Below are positions 1-11,765 of a stretch of 26,322 nucleotides of DNA, one piece after another (positions within the stretch are counted from its first letter, which is position 1; each line of letters opens with the position of its first letter). Below the pieces are notes generated by a model, which was not told the origin of the DNA, made no database searches, and was given only the letters and a program-made list of their open reading frames with translations. The stretch comes from Byssothecium circinans (Eukaryota; Ascomycota; Dothideomycetes; Pleosporales; Massarinaceae): the NCBI GenBank assembly GCA_010015675.1, contig ML977073.1, forward strand, positions 1-26,322, given 5' to 3'. The translations under genes and the position numbers were made by a program.

Positions 1-3000
1 CTCCACACACAATTCATCACGTTCTCATCGCATGCTCTCGGGTCTCTACTGTCCAACAGACTAAAATAGCATCATCTGCTGGACTGTTGTCTAACACGTA
101 AGAAGCAATCAATGCGGAGCCAAAGGCGATCAACCCTTCAGCATCACAATGATACGACAAAGGGCATTCCAGGATATTATCCGGGTCGGTATTTATTATG
201 GGTGCCTCGTTGTCAACCAAAGCCACTGATATCAGATCCTCGCCTTGTGAACGTCCGACACAGAGGAAGCAGGCCGACTCAAGTCCCGAATGCAAGGACA
301 CCGAGCGTTCCACATGCATCGTCGTTAAACCAGGAGAACTACGATGCGTTTGGCCTGGAAAGAGAGATTCCCTTGGATCGCCCCTGGAAAATTCGATTGC
401 GTCATTGTATGTGACCCACTTGGTGAGGCGCCGGCGTGTCGCGTTTAGGAGCGTATTGGCAGCTCTGTCCGGAACCAGACGCGGAATCAGCACCTCATCA
501 TTCTTTACGCGCATCTCGGGCTCGTATTTCCAGATTGCGGTGGGCCTGTAGTCACTGAATGAAGATTGTTGTATCATTTTCATGAGAGACTGTACAGCCA
601 GCTTCATGTCCCAACGAGCCGACACATCGAAGTCCAGGAATTGCATCCGCATATTTGGTACTTCAAATACGAGAGAACGGCCGATTCCATTCATCATGTT
701 TGCGTATGGATTATCGTGATGACCGCCTGACGTGACCCATACAATGTTCGCCGCAGCGCTGAGAAGTCCTTGTAGACCCTTGAATGAGGCGTCATGAGGG
801 ATAGACAATGAGAATAATGGTTTGTCGAGTTCTGTCAAGCATAGAACATTGGTGTTGCGAGGAAGCTTACTTGAGTCCAGCGAGTCGAATCCGGCAGCCA
901 CGGCTACGTTCGGCGTCTGACACTGGAAGAACTCTTTCGCTTGAAGCACTGCATGTTTTACAGCCGGTGTTTGCCCACCGATTATGACGACTGATGGTCT
1001 CAAAGTTTGTTTCCCAGGTGAGAATGGCCCAGAGGTGCGCGGTAGTTGTTCACTCACAGCCCGTGTGACAAAAACTGAACAGTTGTGCTTGGAGACGACG
1101 GAACAGTCGTAAGTAACGGAATCAATTCCAGAGAATCCGTTGAGAGACAACAATTGGTCCCATTTTTGTACCGAGATCCCAGGTAGCGGAAATCTCCCGT
1201 CGTCGACCCCGAGCCACCAGCCCTCGAGGCCAGCCATGAGACCGGTTTCACGAAGCATATTCCCTGTGACCTCTACTCCGATCAGGAATCCTCCAGGGCG
1301 TAGCAATGACCTTGCGTGGCGCACTGTTTGCGAGATTTGGCGCGTTGCGTGCAGTACGTTTGCGGCTATGACGATGTCATAGAAGGATTCGGTAAAGCCT
1401 TGACTGGATGGTGTTGCTTCGATATTGAAGCGCTGGAACTCCATGCGGTCAGCGTAATCACTGAATCTTTCCACTGCCTTTTCAAAGAATCCAGATGAGA
1501 CATCGGTATATGTGTATGAGGCAAATGCACCGTCAATTGCCTCTAGCACACTGTACGTTGTCCCACCAGTGCCAGCACCGATCTCTAGGATCTTGGCTCT
1601 TGGAAGTTTGAACGTCAGCTTTTTCATCAAGAAGGCAACATGTCGGTTGCATTCCATGAACCCTCGACCCTCAGAATACAGCCGGCTGAGCAGATCCTGT
1701 CTTAACATGTGTTCCAGCATCTCTGATTCACCGCGTACGACGGATGGCAGGTTTTTGCCAACGGCTGTCAAGAGCGCAAGATCAACACTGTCTTGGAAGC
1801 GAGTCCTGAGCTCCTCAATATCTTCATAGTTATCCTTGAACCACTCTAGCTTCAGGACGATTTGCTGCCCTTCGCGCAGTGGGTCGAGAAGCATGTCAAT
1901 GCCTCTGAACATGGTCTGATAACGGGGTTGCAGCCCCTCCCTAACCTCCTTGGGGAAGTCGCGGCAAATACTCCGCAAAAAGAAAAAGCTTGTACGCTCA
2001 ATCGCTTCGATGTATTCCAGCTCATGATTCGTGATTTCAGTTGTGGGTGGGGTTGGGAAGCCATGCGCTACGTCAACGTCCCAAATGGTCCTAGCAAAGA
2101 TCAGGCGATCTTCCGAAGGCTGAGGTTCCGTGAGCGCTCTGATCACGAGATCATCTATCTGCACCCTTGCCTCTTTCGTGCACGGATCGTATATGTCGAT
2201 ATCCACCCGATGCTCTGTCCTGGTTGACTCGATAAGGCGAGCTTGAATATCAATGCGATCACCGCCGGGAGGTCGGTCAGGGTATTTTGTAGCTTTCAAG
2301 ACAAGGCGGCCAATTTCTGTTGGAAGTGCAGCAATGGTAGTCCTTCTAGCCAGCGAGGCAACGGTCGCGAAGCCTATCTGCAACCCGACATCGAGAATGG
2401 CAGGGTGTATAATGTAGGTGCCGGCAAGTTCCCTCTCTTCCCATGCAGCGGATGCTTCTGCAATACCCCAGATTCGATTCAGGGAGCCCAAGGCGCGAAA
2501 AACGCCATCGTATGCGATACCAAGCTCACCTAAAGCGGTGAACCATCTGTTGATGTTGACAGGCGGAAGGCTATCTTTGTAGGTGTAACTTGGCGGAGAA
2601 GGAACGTGCGAAGGTCCTGTGGCACGAACCAATAGCTGTCCCTCACAACTCTTACTGAGGTCACCGCCAGCAGTGCCACTGTAACACGTGAAGGTAGCCT
2701 CCAAGGCCGATTGATCTGTGGTACCGCTCACACGATCACGGATTTTAACTTTGAACAAAGTCTCAACTTTATCTGAGCCTTCTGGAAGCAGTAGTGGTCT
2801 TCGGATTCTCACGTCCTCAAATTCAATACTCGCGAAAAAGTTGGCCAAGAGCTGGTGTGCTGCTTGTGCGGCCATGCTGATATAGCCAGCAGCGGGAAAG
2901 ACGACTTGTCCATGCAGCACGTGTCCCTTGAGCCAAGGAATGTCTCCCTGGTAAAAGACATTCCGCCAGGTCACTTCATCCTTAAGGTTTTCATGCAGGC

Positions 3001-5887
3001 GACCTAATAATTCATGGGGTGGATGTTGCTTTGATGCCGGACGCTGTGCAAGACGCGACACCTGCCAGTATATGACTTCATGATCCCATGCGTACGATGG
3101 TAACCCTTTGAGTGGTGTTGAATGGGTGGGTCGGCCCGTCATCTTCTGCCAGTTGTTAAGGTTGACGTTTGCGTCGCCAAAACAACACCATAGAAAGCCG
3201 AGTGCAGCTGCCATGGCCTCAACATCGTTTTTTCCGCGTTCCAGGCATCCGACGTAGAGCAATGGCGTTCCATGCATCATATTCAACGTATCTCTGACAG
3301 ATACTCTCATAGCAGGGTGCGGTCCAACCTCGAGAGCGATGGCAAAGTCCGGGCACTGTTCCAAGCTCGCCTGCAGTGCCTGATGGAATAGTACAGGGTT
3401 TACCATGTTATCGACCCAGTACTGACTTTTGAATTGCTCGGTTCTGTCGTTGGAGAGATCTACACCCTCTCGGACACTCGAATACCAGATGCAGTGGCCG
3501 GACGCAGGATGAGGTTGGATGTCCAATTGCTGCAAAAAGCTCGCGTACCTCTTAGCACAAGGGACCATGTGACGTGAATGATAAGATACATCAATACGTA
3601 AAACATTCGTAAAGACATTTTGTCCATCCAGCAACTCTTTTGCTTCATAGATGGCATCTATGTCGCCGGATAGAGTCGTGTTAGAAGGCGCATTGCTCGC
3701 GGCAACTTCGAGGCGACCCACGAACCGAGTTGTAGAGCAAAGTCCCGCTGCCTGGTCGAGAGCCATCCCAACTACCATCATAGCTCCCTTTTGACCATTA
3801 GGACTCGTTGCCAGATGAGCAACTGCTCCGCGATAGTAGGCAATAGACATGGCATCTCCTGTGTTCAGAATGCCAGCTGCATATGCCGCTGCAATTTCTC
3901 CGGAAGAGTGACCAACGACTGCGCTGAGCTCGATACCGACCAAGCGAAGAAGATCAACGAGGGCGATTTGGATGGCGGTGCACAGCGGTTGCGCTATCTT
4001 AGCCGGAAGCACTTCCGGGAGTGAATCGCCATTCAACAGTGCATCCATCAGAGACCATGACGGCCCATGAGTAAGACTCATCAATGCTTTCCCACATGTC
4101 TCTAGAGAATTCCGAAATGCAGGGCATGTCTGTATAAGCTCGCGACCCATGTTCGCCCATTGTGCGCCCTGAGGAATGGTCAGTGACTGCGCCTTAACTG
4201 AGTCGTGTTCATGTTAACGTACCTGCCCCGTGAAGATACCCAGAATCTTCGGAGGTGACGCAGAATCCGTGTGTGATACGCGTATTACGCACCGTTTTGC
4301 TTCGTCCACTTCTGCTGCACGAACTTGTTCATCGAGCTTATACATGAGCGTCGGTCGATCCAATGCGACGACATACGTCCGCGTAGAAAGAATACTTCGT
4401 CGCGCAAACAGCGTACTTTCCAGAGCGTCTAGATCTACAGAGGGGTTGCATCGAAGGTATATAGACATTCGCTTGAGATATCTGAGCAGGGAGGATTCGC
4501 TTTCTGCGGAGAAAACAAAGGGTCCGAGTGTCCCATTGGGCTGCACAGCTTTTCCGGTATTTTCCTCGATGGCGTTCTTCTGAGCATAACTTCGGTCATA
4601 ACTTTCCAGAATGGCGTGAGCGTTTGTGCCTCCGAACCCAAAGCTGTTGACGCTTGCGCGAAGTGGCCCGCTTCCGACCTCTGGCCATGGCAGCAGCGAA
4701 GTTGGAACGGAGAGATTATCATAGTAAGGCTTGATATTTGGGTTGAGGGCGTGGAAATGTAGGTTGGGAGGTATGGCTTTGTTCCGAATAGCAAGTGAGG
4801 CTTTCAGGATGCCAGCAAGCCCAGCACAGCCCTCCAGATGACCTATGATGGTTTTGATAGAGCCGCAGTACAGGGGCAGTTTCTCATATGGCTCAGGTTA
4901 CTCAGGAAAGAAGGCTTGCTGGATTGCAGCAGCTTCGACTGGATCGCCCGCAGGCGTACCGGTACCGTGGCATTCGAAAAATTGACACCGATCCCTTACA
5001 GGGTCCAACCCAGCTTTTTTATATGTTCGGTGGATGAGGTCGACTTGGGCTTTCGCACTAGGCATCGTGATGCCGGTAGTGCGCCCGTCGGAATTGACGG
5101 CCGTTGCCCGTATAACACACTCAATGTCGTCCCCATCCTCGATGGCTCTGCTGAGCGGCTTGATAAGTATTGCAGCACAGCCTTCTCCCCGAGAGTATCC
5201 ATTAGCATCCTTATCCCACATGCGTGATCGCGAATCGGGAGAAAGCATGTGTAGTTTAGACTCGGCGATGTACATCGCTGAGTCGAGAAACAGCGCACTT
5301 CCAGCAACAACTGCTTGGTGGGCGTCGCCAGTCTCAATACATTGTACCGCATGGTGTAGTGCAACGAGCGAGCTGGAGCATGCTGTATCGATGGTCTCCG
5401 ATGGCCCCTTGAAATCGAAGAAATACGAGATACGATTTGCCAGCATACTGCGAGCCAAGCCTGTCGCTGCGTAGGTTTTTAGAGTCTCGGGGTCACGCAT
5501 TTGGATGTCGCTATGATCGGCAGTCATAACCCCCACATGTACAGAGGTTAAAGAACCTTTGCCTTTCGTCAGTGGCAATCCAGCCGATTCAATAGCCTCA
5601 AATACAGTTTCGAGTAGAATACGATTCTGAGGGTCCATAGCATCCGCCTCCTTCTTGTTGATCTTGAAAAATGCAGCGTCGAAACGGCGAAAATCCTCTT
5701 GGAGTAGATATGATCGATTGGTGCGATCATCATCGTTGTTGAAGGCGCTAGACTGGCTACGGAACTCTGTACTGGAGTCATCCAGGATATCTTTCGGCTC
5801 TCTGAGCAAGGTCCAAAGTCGTGATACTGAAGAAGCTCCACCTGGGAAGCGACAAGCGGAACCCACGATGGCGATTGGCTCCGCCAT
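1..5887 (-). CDS. Highly reducing polyketide synthase (KS-AT-DH-cMT..., 3' partial, interrupted by an in-frame stop)
   Basis: Iterative type I synthase that would assemble a reduced, C-methylated polyketide chain in the cytosol. It starts at the ATG at 5887. Exon 1 is 4223-5887, a phase-0 intron covers 4169-4222 (GTACGT...CTCAG), and exon 2 runs from 4168 toward the left edge. The KS has its active cysteine in DTACSSSL (residue 170), a histidine in ECHGTGTP (about 307) and a second in KTIIGH. The AT follows with GHSSGE (serine about 644), then a DH with [14 protein letters not shown] (histidine about 971), a C-methyltransferase SAM loop EIGAGTGGT (about 1419), a structural pseudo-KR-like stretch, and what looks like the start of the ER. 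ER, KR and ACP must lie beyond the window. A TAA at 4898-4900 interrupts the KS, while the frame on both sides is otherwise fully conserved. A second stop at 17-19 may mark an intron or a break. The disrupted state could also be a base error. Confidence 0.93.
4898..4900 (-). other. In-frame TAA inside the PKS ketosynthase domain
   Basis: On the minus strand the KS frame reads through DPVEA and a short linker into this TAA, then continues without a shift into the conserved KTIIGH motif. No intron of plausible size can remove it: the nearby GTAACC donor has AG acceptors only 10-19 nt away, and any longer intron would delete the catalytic IGH motif. A CAA-to-TAA change on the coding strand is a CpA-to-TpA transition, the direction produced by RIP. 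A sequencing or assembly error is the alternative. Confidence 0.85.
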
Positions 5888-6729
5888 TGTGATTAAGTTC
5901 CAGGTGTGGTTTCTCGAGCGAACAATCCGAAAAATTCCAAGTGCTCAAGAGTGCAGAGACGCAAAGGCGAAGCGAGGCACTAATTCGAGGAAACTTGCTA
6001 CGGGCTCTGGAGTCCAGGACATGGAATAATCATCGTTGCCATGATTCAGTGCCTCGTACGACCCGTTTTGCTTTGAATTTTCCACTCACTCGAACCCTAG
6101 TGTAATCGCTCAACAACATGGGGCGAGGAAATCGCAAGGGTCCTGCATCTCTGCGCATCAATTTTTGGCATCCCCGACAGTTATCAAGGACGATAAACAC
6201 TGCATATGCAGTGCTTCTCGACCGGGCGTCTAGTCGGACAACGTTACTGACTTGACCTACACCGGAGCAGCTGAGATGGTGATACATGCATCGATGATTG
6301 GCCTTAGCCTAATTAGCCTACCTAGTTCCTGGTTATTATTGAATGCGGCGTAGTGCAGGTGGTGCAACAAAGAAGGCAAAAGGACTCCGGAATGAAGGCA
6401 ATAATGGCTACTGTGCGTTTAAGGCAAGTGACTCTGAGATACTGTCGATGCCTGATGCTCACCCCGGGCTTAATATCGGCACGGGGTCCGTAGAAGTGAA
6501 GCTCACTTGCATGACTATCACCCCTACATCACCAGTACATCATTGGGAGGGGGCTGTATTATCCACGTGTCCGACCTTGCGCAACGGCTACTTTCCAATC
6601 TAAGGAACGGGGCTTTTCGACTTACTAAACTATCCTCTAACAGCCGGAGCTCTCTTTCACCGGCACGAATTCTAACTATCCTGATCCTACACCCGCCTCT
6701 TTCATACATTGGTCTTCCGCACTTCTTTC
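5888..6729. promoter_or_regulatory. Divergent intergenic region between the PKS and MFS genes
   Basis: This 842-bp gap separates the start of the PKS (minus) from the start of the MFS transporter (plus), so it should hold both promoters and is the natural site for cluster co-regulation. ATTGG pentamers (CCAAT on the minus strand) occur at 6297-6301 and 6708-6712. A CGG-N3-CCG arrangement of the type bound by Zn2Cys6 regulators lies near 6482-6490. These are short motifs that occur by chance, so assignment of a binding site is speculative. No convincing coding region was seen in it. Confidence 0.5.
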
Positions 6730-8319
6730 ATGGCGACTGAATCCCTCCCCAACAAGGAAGGCCATGCGAAGGCACTGGGAAGAGAAGAAGGTCCCAGGAT
6801 TCAGCATACCGAGCCGAAAAGCCCAGATATCGTCGATTTCGATGGTCTGCAGGATCCACAGAACCCTCTCAATTGGTCTTCTGCCAGGAAGATCACGTCA
6901 ATAGCTATCATCTCATGCCTCACATTTGTACTGTAGGTACACTAGAGTCAAAGCCTAAGTGAACGTATTCTGACGCTGAGTTCAGACCCCTGATATCCAC
7001 CATAATCGCTCCCGGCACCGAAGATGTCCTGAGAGATTTCAATTCGACGGACAAAACTCTTGGATCTTTTGTGACAACAGCGTACGTACTCGGCGGAGTT
7101 GCAGGCCCAACGGTGATCGCACCTTGTTCAGAACTGTACGGCCGAAGCATAACGTATCAAGTCAGCTCCCTGCTCTTCTTCATATTCAATGTAGCTTGCG
7201 CAGTCGCCAACAACCTCGGTGCTCTGGTTATCTTTCGACTATTCGCGGCTGTGGTGGGGTCTTGTTCTATTACGATTGGCGCAGGCTCCATCGCTGACAT
7301 GGTTCCTCAAGAGAAGCGAGCGGCAGCCATGGCAGGATGGGCTATGGGCCCAATACTTGCACCATCGATCGGACCAATTATTGGTGCATATCTAACGCCA
7401 GCAAAAGGTTGGCGTTGGGTGTTTTGGGTGTCGACGCTTCTGACCGGTGTCTGCGCAATTCTCTCCCTCGCCCTGAAAGAATCTTACCCGTACACCATTC
7501 TGCAGCGTAAAACGGCCAAACTCAGAAAGGAGACAGGAAACCAAAATCTCCGTTCCAAACTGGACACGGGTAAAACTCCGCGTGAACTGTTCGCATTTTC
7601 CATATTCCGGCCGCTGAAGATGCTTTTTGGGTCCCCAGTCCTGTTCCTCATACCGGTCTATGTCGCCCTGATATACGCATATATCTACCTCTGCTTTACA
7701 ACCTTTCCGAGGGTGTTCATGGACGCTTACGGCTTCTCCCTTGGTCAGGCTGGGTTGGCTTACCTTGGCATTGGTGTCGGGTCGTTAATTGGTCTGCTTC
7801 TCTGCGGAGCCACGATGGATCGAATATCAAAGTTTCTGACCACCAGAAATGGCGGAGACTTCAGGCCCGAGTATCGACTTCCGCCTATGGCCGTGGGTGT
7901 TTTAGTTGTGCCTGCAGGACTGTTTTGGTACGGTTGGACAGCGGAGCATCGCAACCACTGGATTCTGCCCATCATCGGCACGGCATTTTTGGGTGCTGGG
8001 ATGAACATCACCTTCGTAGGTCAAGGAATACTTGCTCATTGCCACATCCGCTAACCCCACCGAGATGGTGTCTCAGACTTACCTCGTAGATGCATACACC
8101 GTGTATGCTGCGTCTGCGGCCGCTGGAACGACGATTCTACGCTCATTAATAGGTGCTTTGCTGCCGTTGGCTGGGAATAATCTGTACGATTCTCTCGGTA
8201 TCGGCTGGGGTACATCTCTGCTCGGTTTCATCGCTCTCACTTTCATCCCGGGACCATACTTGCTGTATGTGTATGGGGAAAAGTTTAGAGAGTATAGGCT
8301 CTTTCGCGTCAAATTCTGA
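6730..8319 (+). CDS. MFS transporter, DHA1 (drug:H+ antiporter-1) family
   Basis: Twelve-helix plasma-membrane exporter, probably of the cluster product or for self-protection. The model joins 6730-6932, 6986-8015 and 8065-8319, giving 1488 nt (495 aa). The ATG at 6730 is chosen because the frame upstream begins only with a TTG. Intron 1 (53 nt) is GTAGGT...TTCAG. Intron 2 (49 nt) is GTAGGT...CCGAG with a CTAAC branch site, and its acceptor restores the family's pattern before QTYLVDAYT. Family features are a cytoplasmic DPQNPLNWS motif before helix 1, GRSITYQ and RLFAA after the first helices, GP-rich helix 5 (APSIGPIIGAYL), and the C-terminal TYLVDAYTVYAASA and LPLAG blocks. It is divergent from the PKS. 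The substrate cannot be inferred. Confidence 0.93.
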
Positions 8320-9400
8320 TATGTATATATGTGTGTAAACCGTATGTCAAACTTAGAGAGTGTGGGGTTGCATACAAATTCAATGCTGTGTTTGTGAGTC
8401 TTGAGTTGAGAGACACTATCACTGCTGATTCTGCGATTTTCTAGACGTAGCCCGTGAGCAGGCCACAAGAAGTGTAAAACCAACTTTCAGTCCCACGAGC
8501 AGTCTCCTGTAAGCCTTCCCAGTCGCATTGTAATGACCTCTAGCAATCCGATACCCATCATCGCTTACTAATTGCTGAATATCTCTAGCAATATTGTTCA
8601 ATGAGAAGCCCTTTGCGCAGGAATGTAAGATTTGCAGAGTGTCCCTCAAACGACCCCAAGGACCTTTCAGTGCCATACCATACCCATGAAGGACTTCAAG
8701 CAAATCACCCTGCGCGGTTAGTAAGGGGGAATTTGGTAACCAAAACTACCCGCAGCTACGTAGCGGCGACACTCGCCGGGGTGCTCAACAACTCCACTCC
8801 AAGGCAAAATAGTGCTTGAAGGCAAACTTGCTACTGGAAAGGTTTTGCCACATGTACAGTCACGCGGCATGTGCACTCTTGTAGTACCCTGATTGGGTAG
8901 CCTACTGTCTGCATTTTCGGCTCGCCTCGCTCCCGAGATTCAACCTTCCGTATGCCTCGTCCGTTGAGGTGCATATAGTACATGCATTGATAGGTCCCGT
9001 CTCTCGGTATGCCAGTGGCCCCGCGATGCAACTGTAGTCCAGAGATGGCCGCCGTCGGCCACCGTACTACATGCACACTCGCGTCTTTTGATGCAGGCAT
9101 CATTATTCAGGTTTTTCGGGCTTGCGTTTGAGGGTGATACCCAGAGTTGAGTTGGGGCCCCCGGATGTAATAACGGGCTGCAGATGGACACCATCTCCTC
9201 GGAGGCGCCGTATTTCGCTTTCCGGTAGACGTATGAACTCCCGTGTGGTTCTTAGAGCGGCTTTCCCTGGGTGCCGATCGGGACCCACGTGAAACCGACT
9301 CCTCATGACGAGCTCAGGCAAAAAGTAGGCGACACGGAAGAAATGCGGACATGGAGCCGAGAAGCCTTCGTAGCCTTCTAGATGAGGCAACCGAGTACAT
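8320..9400. other. Convergent intergenic region, no supported gene
   Basis: About 1.1 kb lies between the 3' end of the MFS gene and the 3' end of the first P450. It should hold both 3' UTRs and terminators. A 95-codon minus-strand open frame at 9103-9390, with no ATG at its 5' end, is the only notable stretch, and I do not recognise its translation. Nothing else here has domain similarity that I can see. Confidence 0.5.
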
Positions 9401-11345
9401 TTATTGATCTAATCTCAGCAGCCGAAGATATGTCTGCTCTGGCCTATGCGTGTTCACATCGTGAGCCTTGGACGAAGATAGCTCGATTGGAGTCTCTTGC
9501 AACTCGAATGTCCACACTATCATTGTAATGATGACTTTCAACTCGAGAATCGCTAGCTTTATGCCTAATGCAGATATGAGTAGTTGGCTCTTCATCAACG
9601 TAAACAATGGAACGCACTTACCAAAGCAGCCCCTCAAGCCAGCTCCGTATGCCAGCACAGGCCCAGCATATGGATTGAACCTCATCTTCCCTTCTTCATC
9701 TGTTCTGAGAAACCGTTCCGGCTGAAATACAGCGATATCATCCTGATCCCAGACCCCATACCGTTCCCTCGTCTGCTGGCTCGTGGGACTACGCTTCCAC
9801 TCATCAACAGGAAAAGCTGGTAATTGATAACCCGGTCCATTAGACATCATGAAAACGTCGGTGCCTTTCGCTACTTTATGCCCCAGGATGACTGTTTCAC
9901 GCGTAGTACGCCGAATAGTCGCGGGAATAGCGTTGCCAAGACGATGATTCTCCTCGATGAAAGCGTCTAGATATGGGATGTCAGATCTCACTATCTCCCC
10001 TGCTGTTGGAAGGCGCTTTTGTATGTAGGCTGTCTGGAATGCTGATCGGAGCGCCGATCGAACCCTGGACTGTACCTGTTGGTGCTGCGTTAAATGTTTG
10101 ACAGCCCAGCAAAGCGTAGACGATGTGGTTTCATGACCAGCAATATAAAATCCCATCAATTCGTCTCGAATCGCTGGGGAATCTCGAATGACCGCTCGGT
10201 TATGCTTCTTAGCCAGATGCGCCTCCCGCCTAATGATCAGATCTGCGGCGGAGCTCACGTTGCTCCTGTGGTCATGGCTGTCGTTGCTATAAAACTTTGT
10301 CCAAGCTCTTTTCAAAACGCTGTTCATGAGTGTATCGGCGGATCTTTTCGCCCTTACTAGGGACGGATAGAAATGTAGAGCAAAGATCATATGCTGTCTC
10401 GGTATCGGAGAGCTCATGCCAATCGCAATACTGTCGACCAACGTTCGTACTGCTAAGTAAGTTGGCGTCTCTTCTGCCTTTGGGAATTCTACAGGTGTGT
10501 CAACATCAGCTTGTGGTTCGGGCTGGCTTGGAGTACACAGCTGATCCATCTGCTTTCTGCTGAGATCCGTGCGAGTCCCGAGACTTGCTAGTAGAATGAA
10601 GTCCACCACACTCCGAATGATGTCTTGGTCCGCTTGAAAAGGCCGACGATGAACCAACCGAACCTTCTTTTCCCAAAGACACAGCAAGTCTTTTGTTGTG
10701 CTGTGGAGTATCGGTGCTACCACATCATGAAGAAAAGCCGGTGACATTGTATCTCGAATAAGGTTACGGTTCGAATAGAATCGCTCATCACTGGGCATCT
10801 AGCGCGCTCGTTGTTCAGAAGATGTACCACTAATCGTGAAGAGACTGCATTGAAACACAAAACGGGAGTCACCTTACCCAAACGTGGTTACCCGGTATGA
10901 GAGGACCAAAGACGTCACCCAGGAAAGCGGATCGATCAAACTCGCCTTGCCTATGAGTTTGAATATCCTGTGACTCACGGAAGTCGGTAAGAATCACCCA
11001 AGGCTTCCCTCCAGGCCCGGTCATGAACATTTGGAATATGGGACTGTTCAATTCCAGTGAGCGTTCTCTCATCAAGCTCCATATCTCTCCAGTCTGCGTG
11101 CGATGTTTCAAAGCCTGAGAAATTCGTAAGCCTGGGTTCGTTGCTCTTCTCCAAACGCCTTCGATAGCGGCAAGACCACGTACATCTGGAATGTCGCCCA
11201 AAAGCCTTTTAGTAGACCTCGTATCGAAAGGAATTCCCGATATAGGTTTGGGAAGGAGGCGGTAGTAGAGCCATAGTATGGCTACAAGAAGGACAAAGGG
11301 AACTGTTCCCAGAGTCAACGACGATGAATATGCGTCTTTGTCCAT
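9401..11345 (-). CDS. Cytochrome P450 monooxygenase (membrane-anchored)
   Basis: Haem-thiolate oxygenase, expected at the ER membrane, likely hydroxylating or otherwise oxidising the polyketide. The model joins, on the minus strand, 10878-11345, 9622-10798 and 9401-9564 (1809 nt, 602 aa). Both introns have good sites: 79 nt starting GTAAGG at 10877 (phase 0), and 57 nt starting GTAAGT at 9621. The second is a multiple of three without hiding a stop, and removing it restores the haem block. The start at 11345 is preferred over upstream ATGs because it opens an N-terminal membrane helix (about residues 9-27) followed by a proline-rich hinge (LLPKPISGIP). Seen motifs are I-helix AGHETT (about 376), K-helix ENHR (about 439), FQPERF, and haem loop AYGAGLRGCFG with cysteine near 547. 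At 602 aa it is somewhat longer than typical. Confidence 0.9.
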
Positions 11346-11765
11346 GGATTGCACTGCGTGGTACATTGGTCGATATGGGAGGAACAGTTCCTCCGGTACG
11401 AACACAATCGTGAGCTGCCAAGGGCTGATAGATTGCTCGCTCACGGCCCGCATGAGGGGTGTGTCGCCGGTGAGGACGAAACAGGGGTGTATTTGGTCCA
11501 ACCAGAGCCTTGCTCTCGGCCAATATACCATGCACCACTTCATTCGGGGTCATCGCGCGACAAATTCTCTCCAAACCCCCGAGACATTCATGCGTCATTG
11601 AACATCTCCCTATCACGTCTACTCCTGCTATCAGGGAACACCGGCCAATTAAATATACCATGATGTGGTTCCAGACAGCGCAAGTCCGTCTTCACGAGAA
11701 ACATCTCACAAGCTACACTGGTAAACTGCCTACCTTTCGAAAAGGCTCAATCCACTTGCACAATA
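11346..11765. promoter_or_regulatory. Bidirectional promoter region between two P450 genes
   Basis: The 420 bp between the starts of the two divergently transcribed P450 genes must hold both promoters if the start choices are right. Open frames here (for example upstream of 11345 on the minus strand) encode no recognisable extension. I see no clear palindromic operator. Confidence 0.5.

Noticed and set aside
4887..4906. A mini-intron beginning GTAACC that would remove the KS stop
   Set aside because: The only acceptors that preserve the catalytic IGH motif give 10-19 nt introns, too short for spliceosomal removal.
6477..6493. CGG-N3-CCG as a cluster regulator site
   Set aside because: A single occurrence in one promoter. 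I did not find a repeated copy in the other cluster promoters, so chance cannot be excluded.
6709..6729. Earlier start for the MFS gene at 6709
   Set aside because: The codon there is TTG. The first ATG in frame is 6730 and gives a normal DHA1 N-terminus.
11346..11543. N-terminal extension of the first P450 to an ATG at 11543
   Set aside because: The extra 66 residues have no P450 character, and the ATG at 11345 opens directly on a typical membrane anchor and proline hinge.
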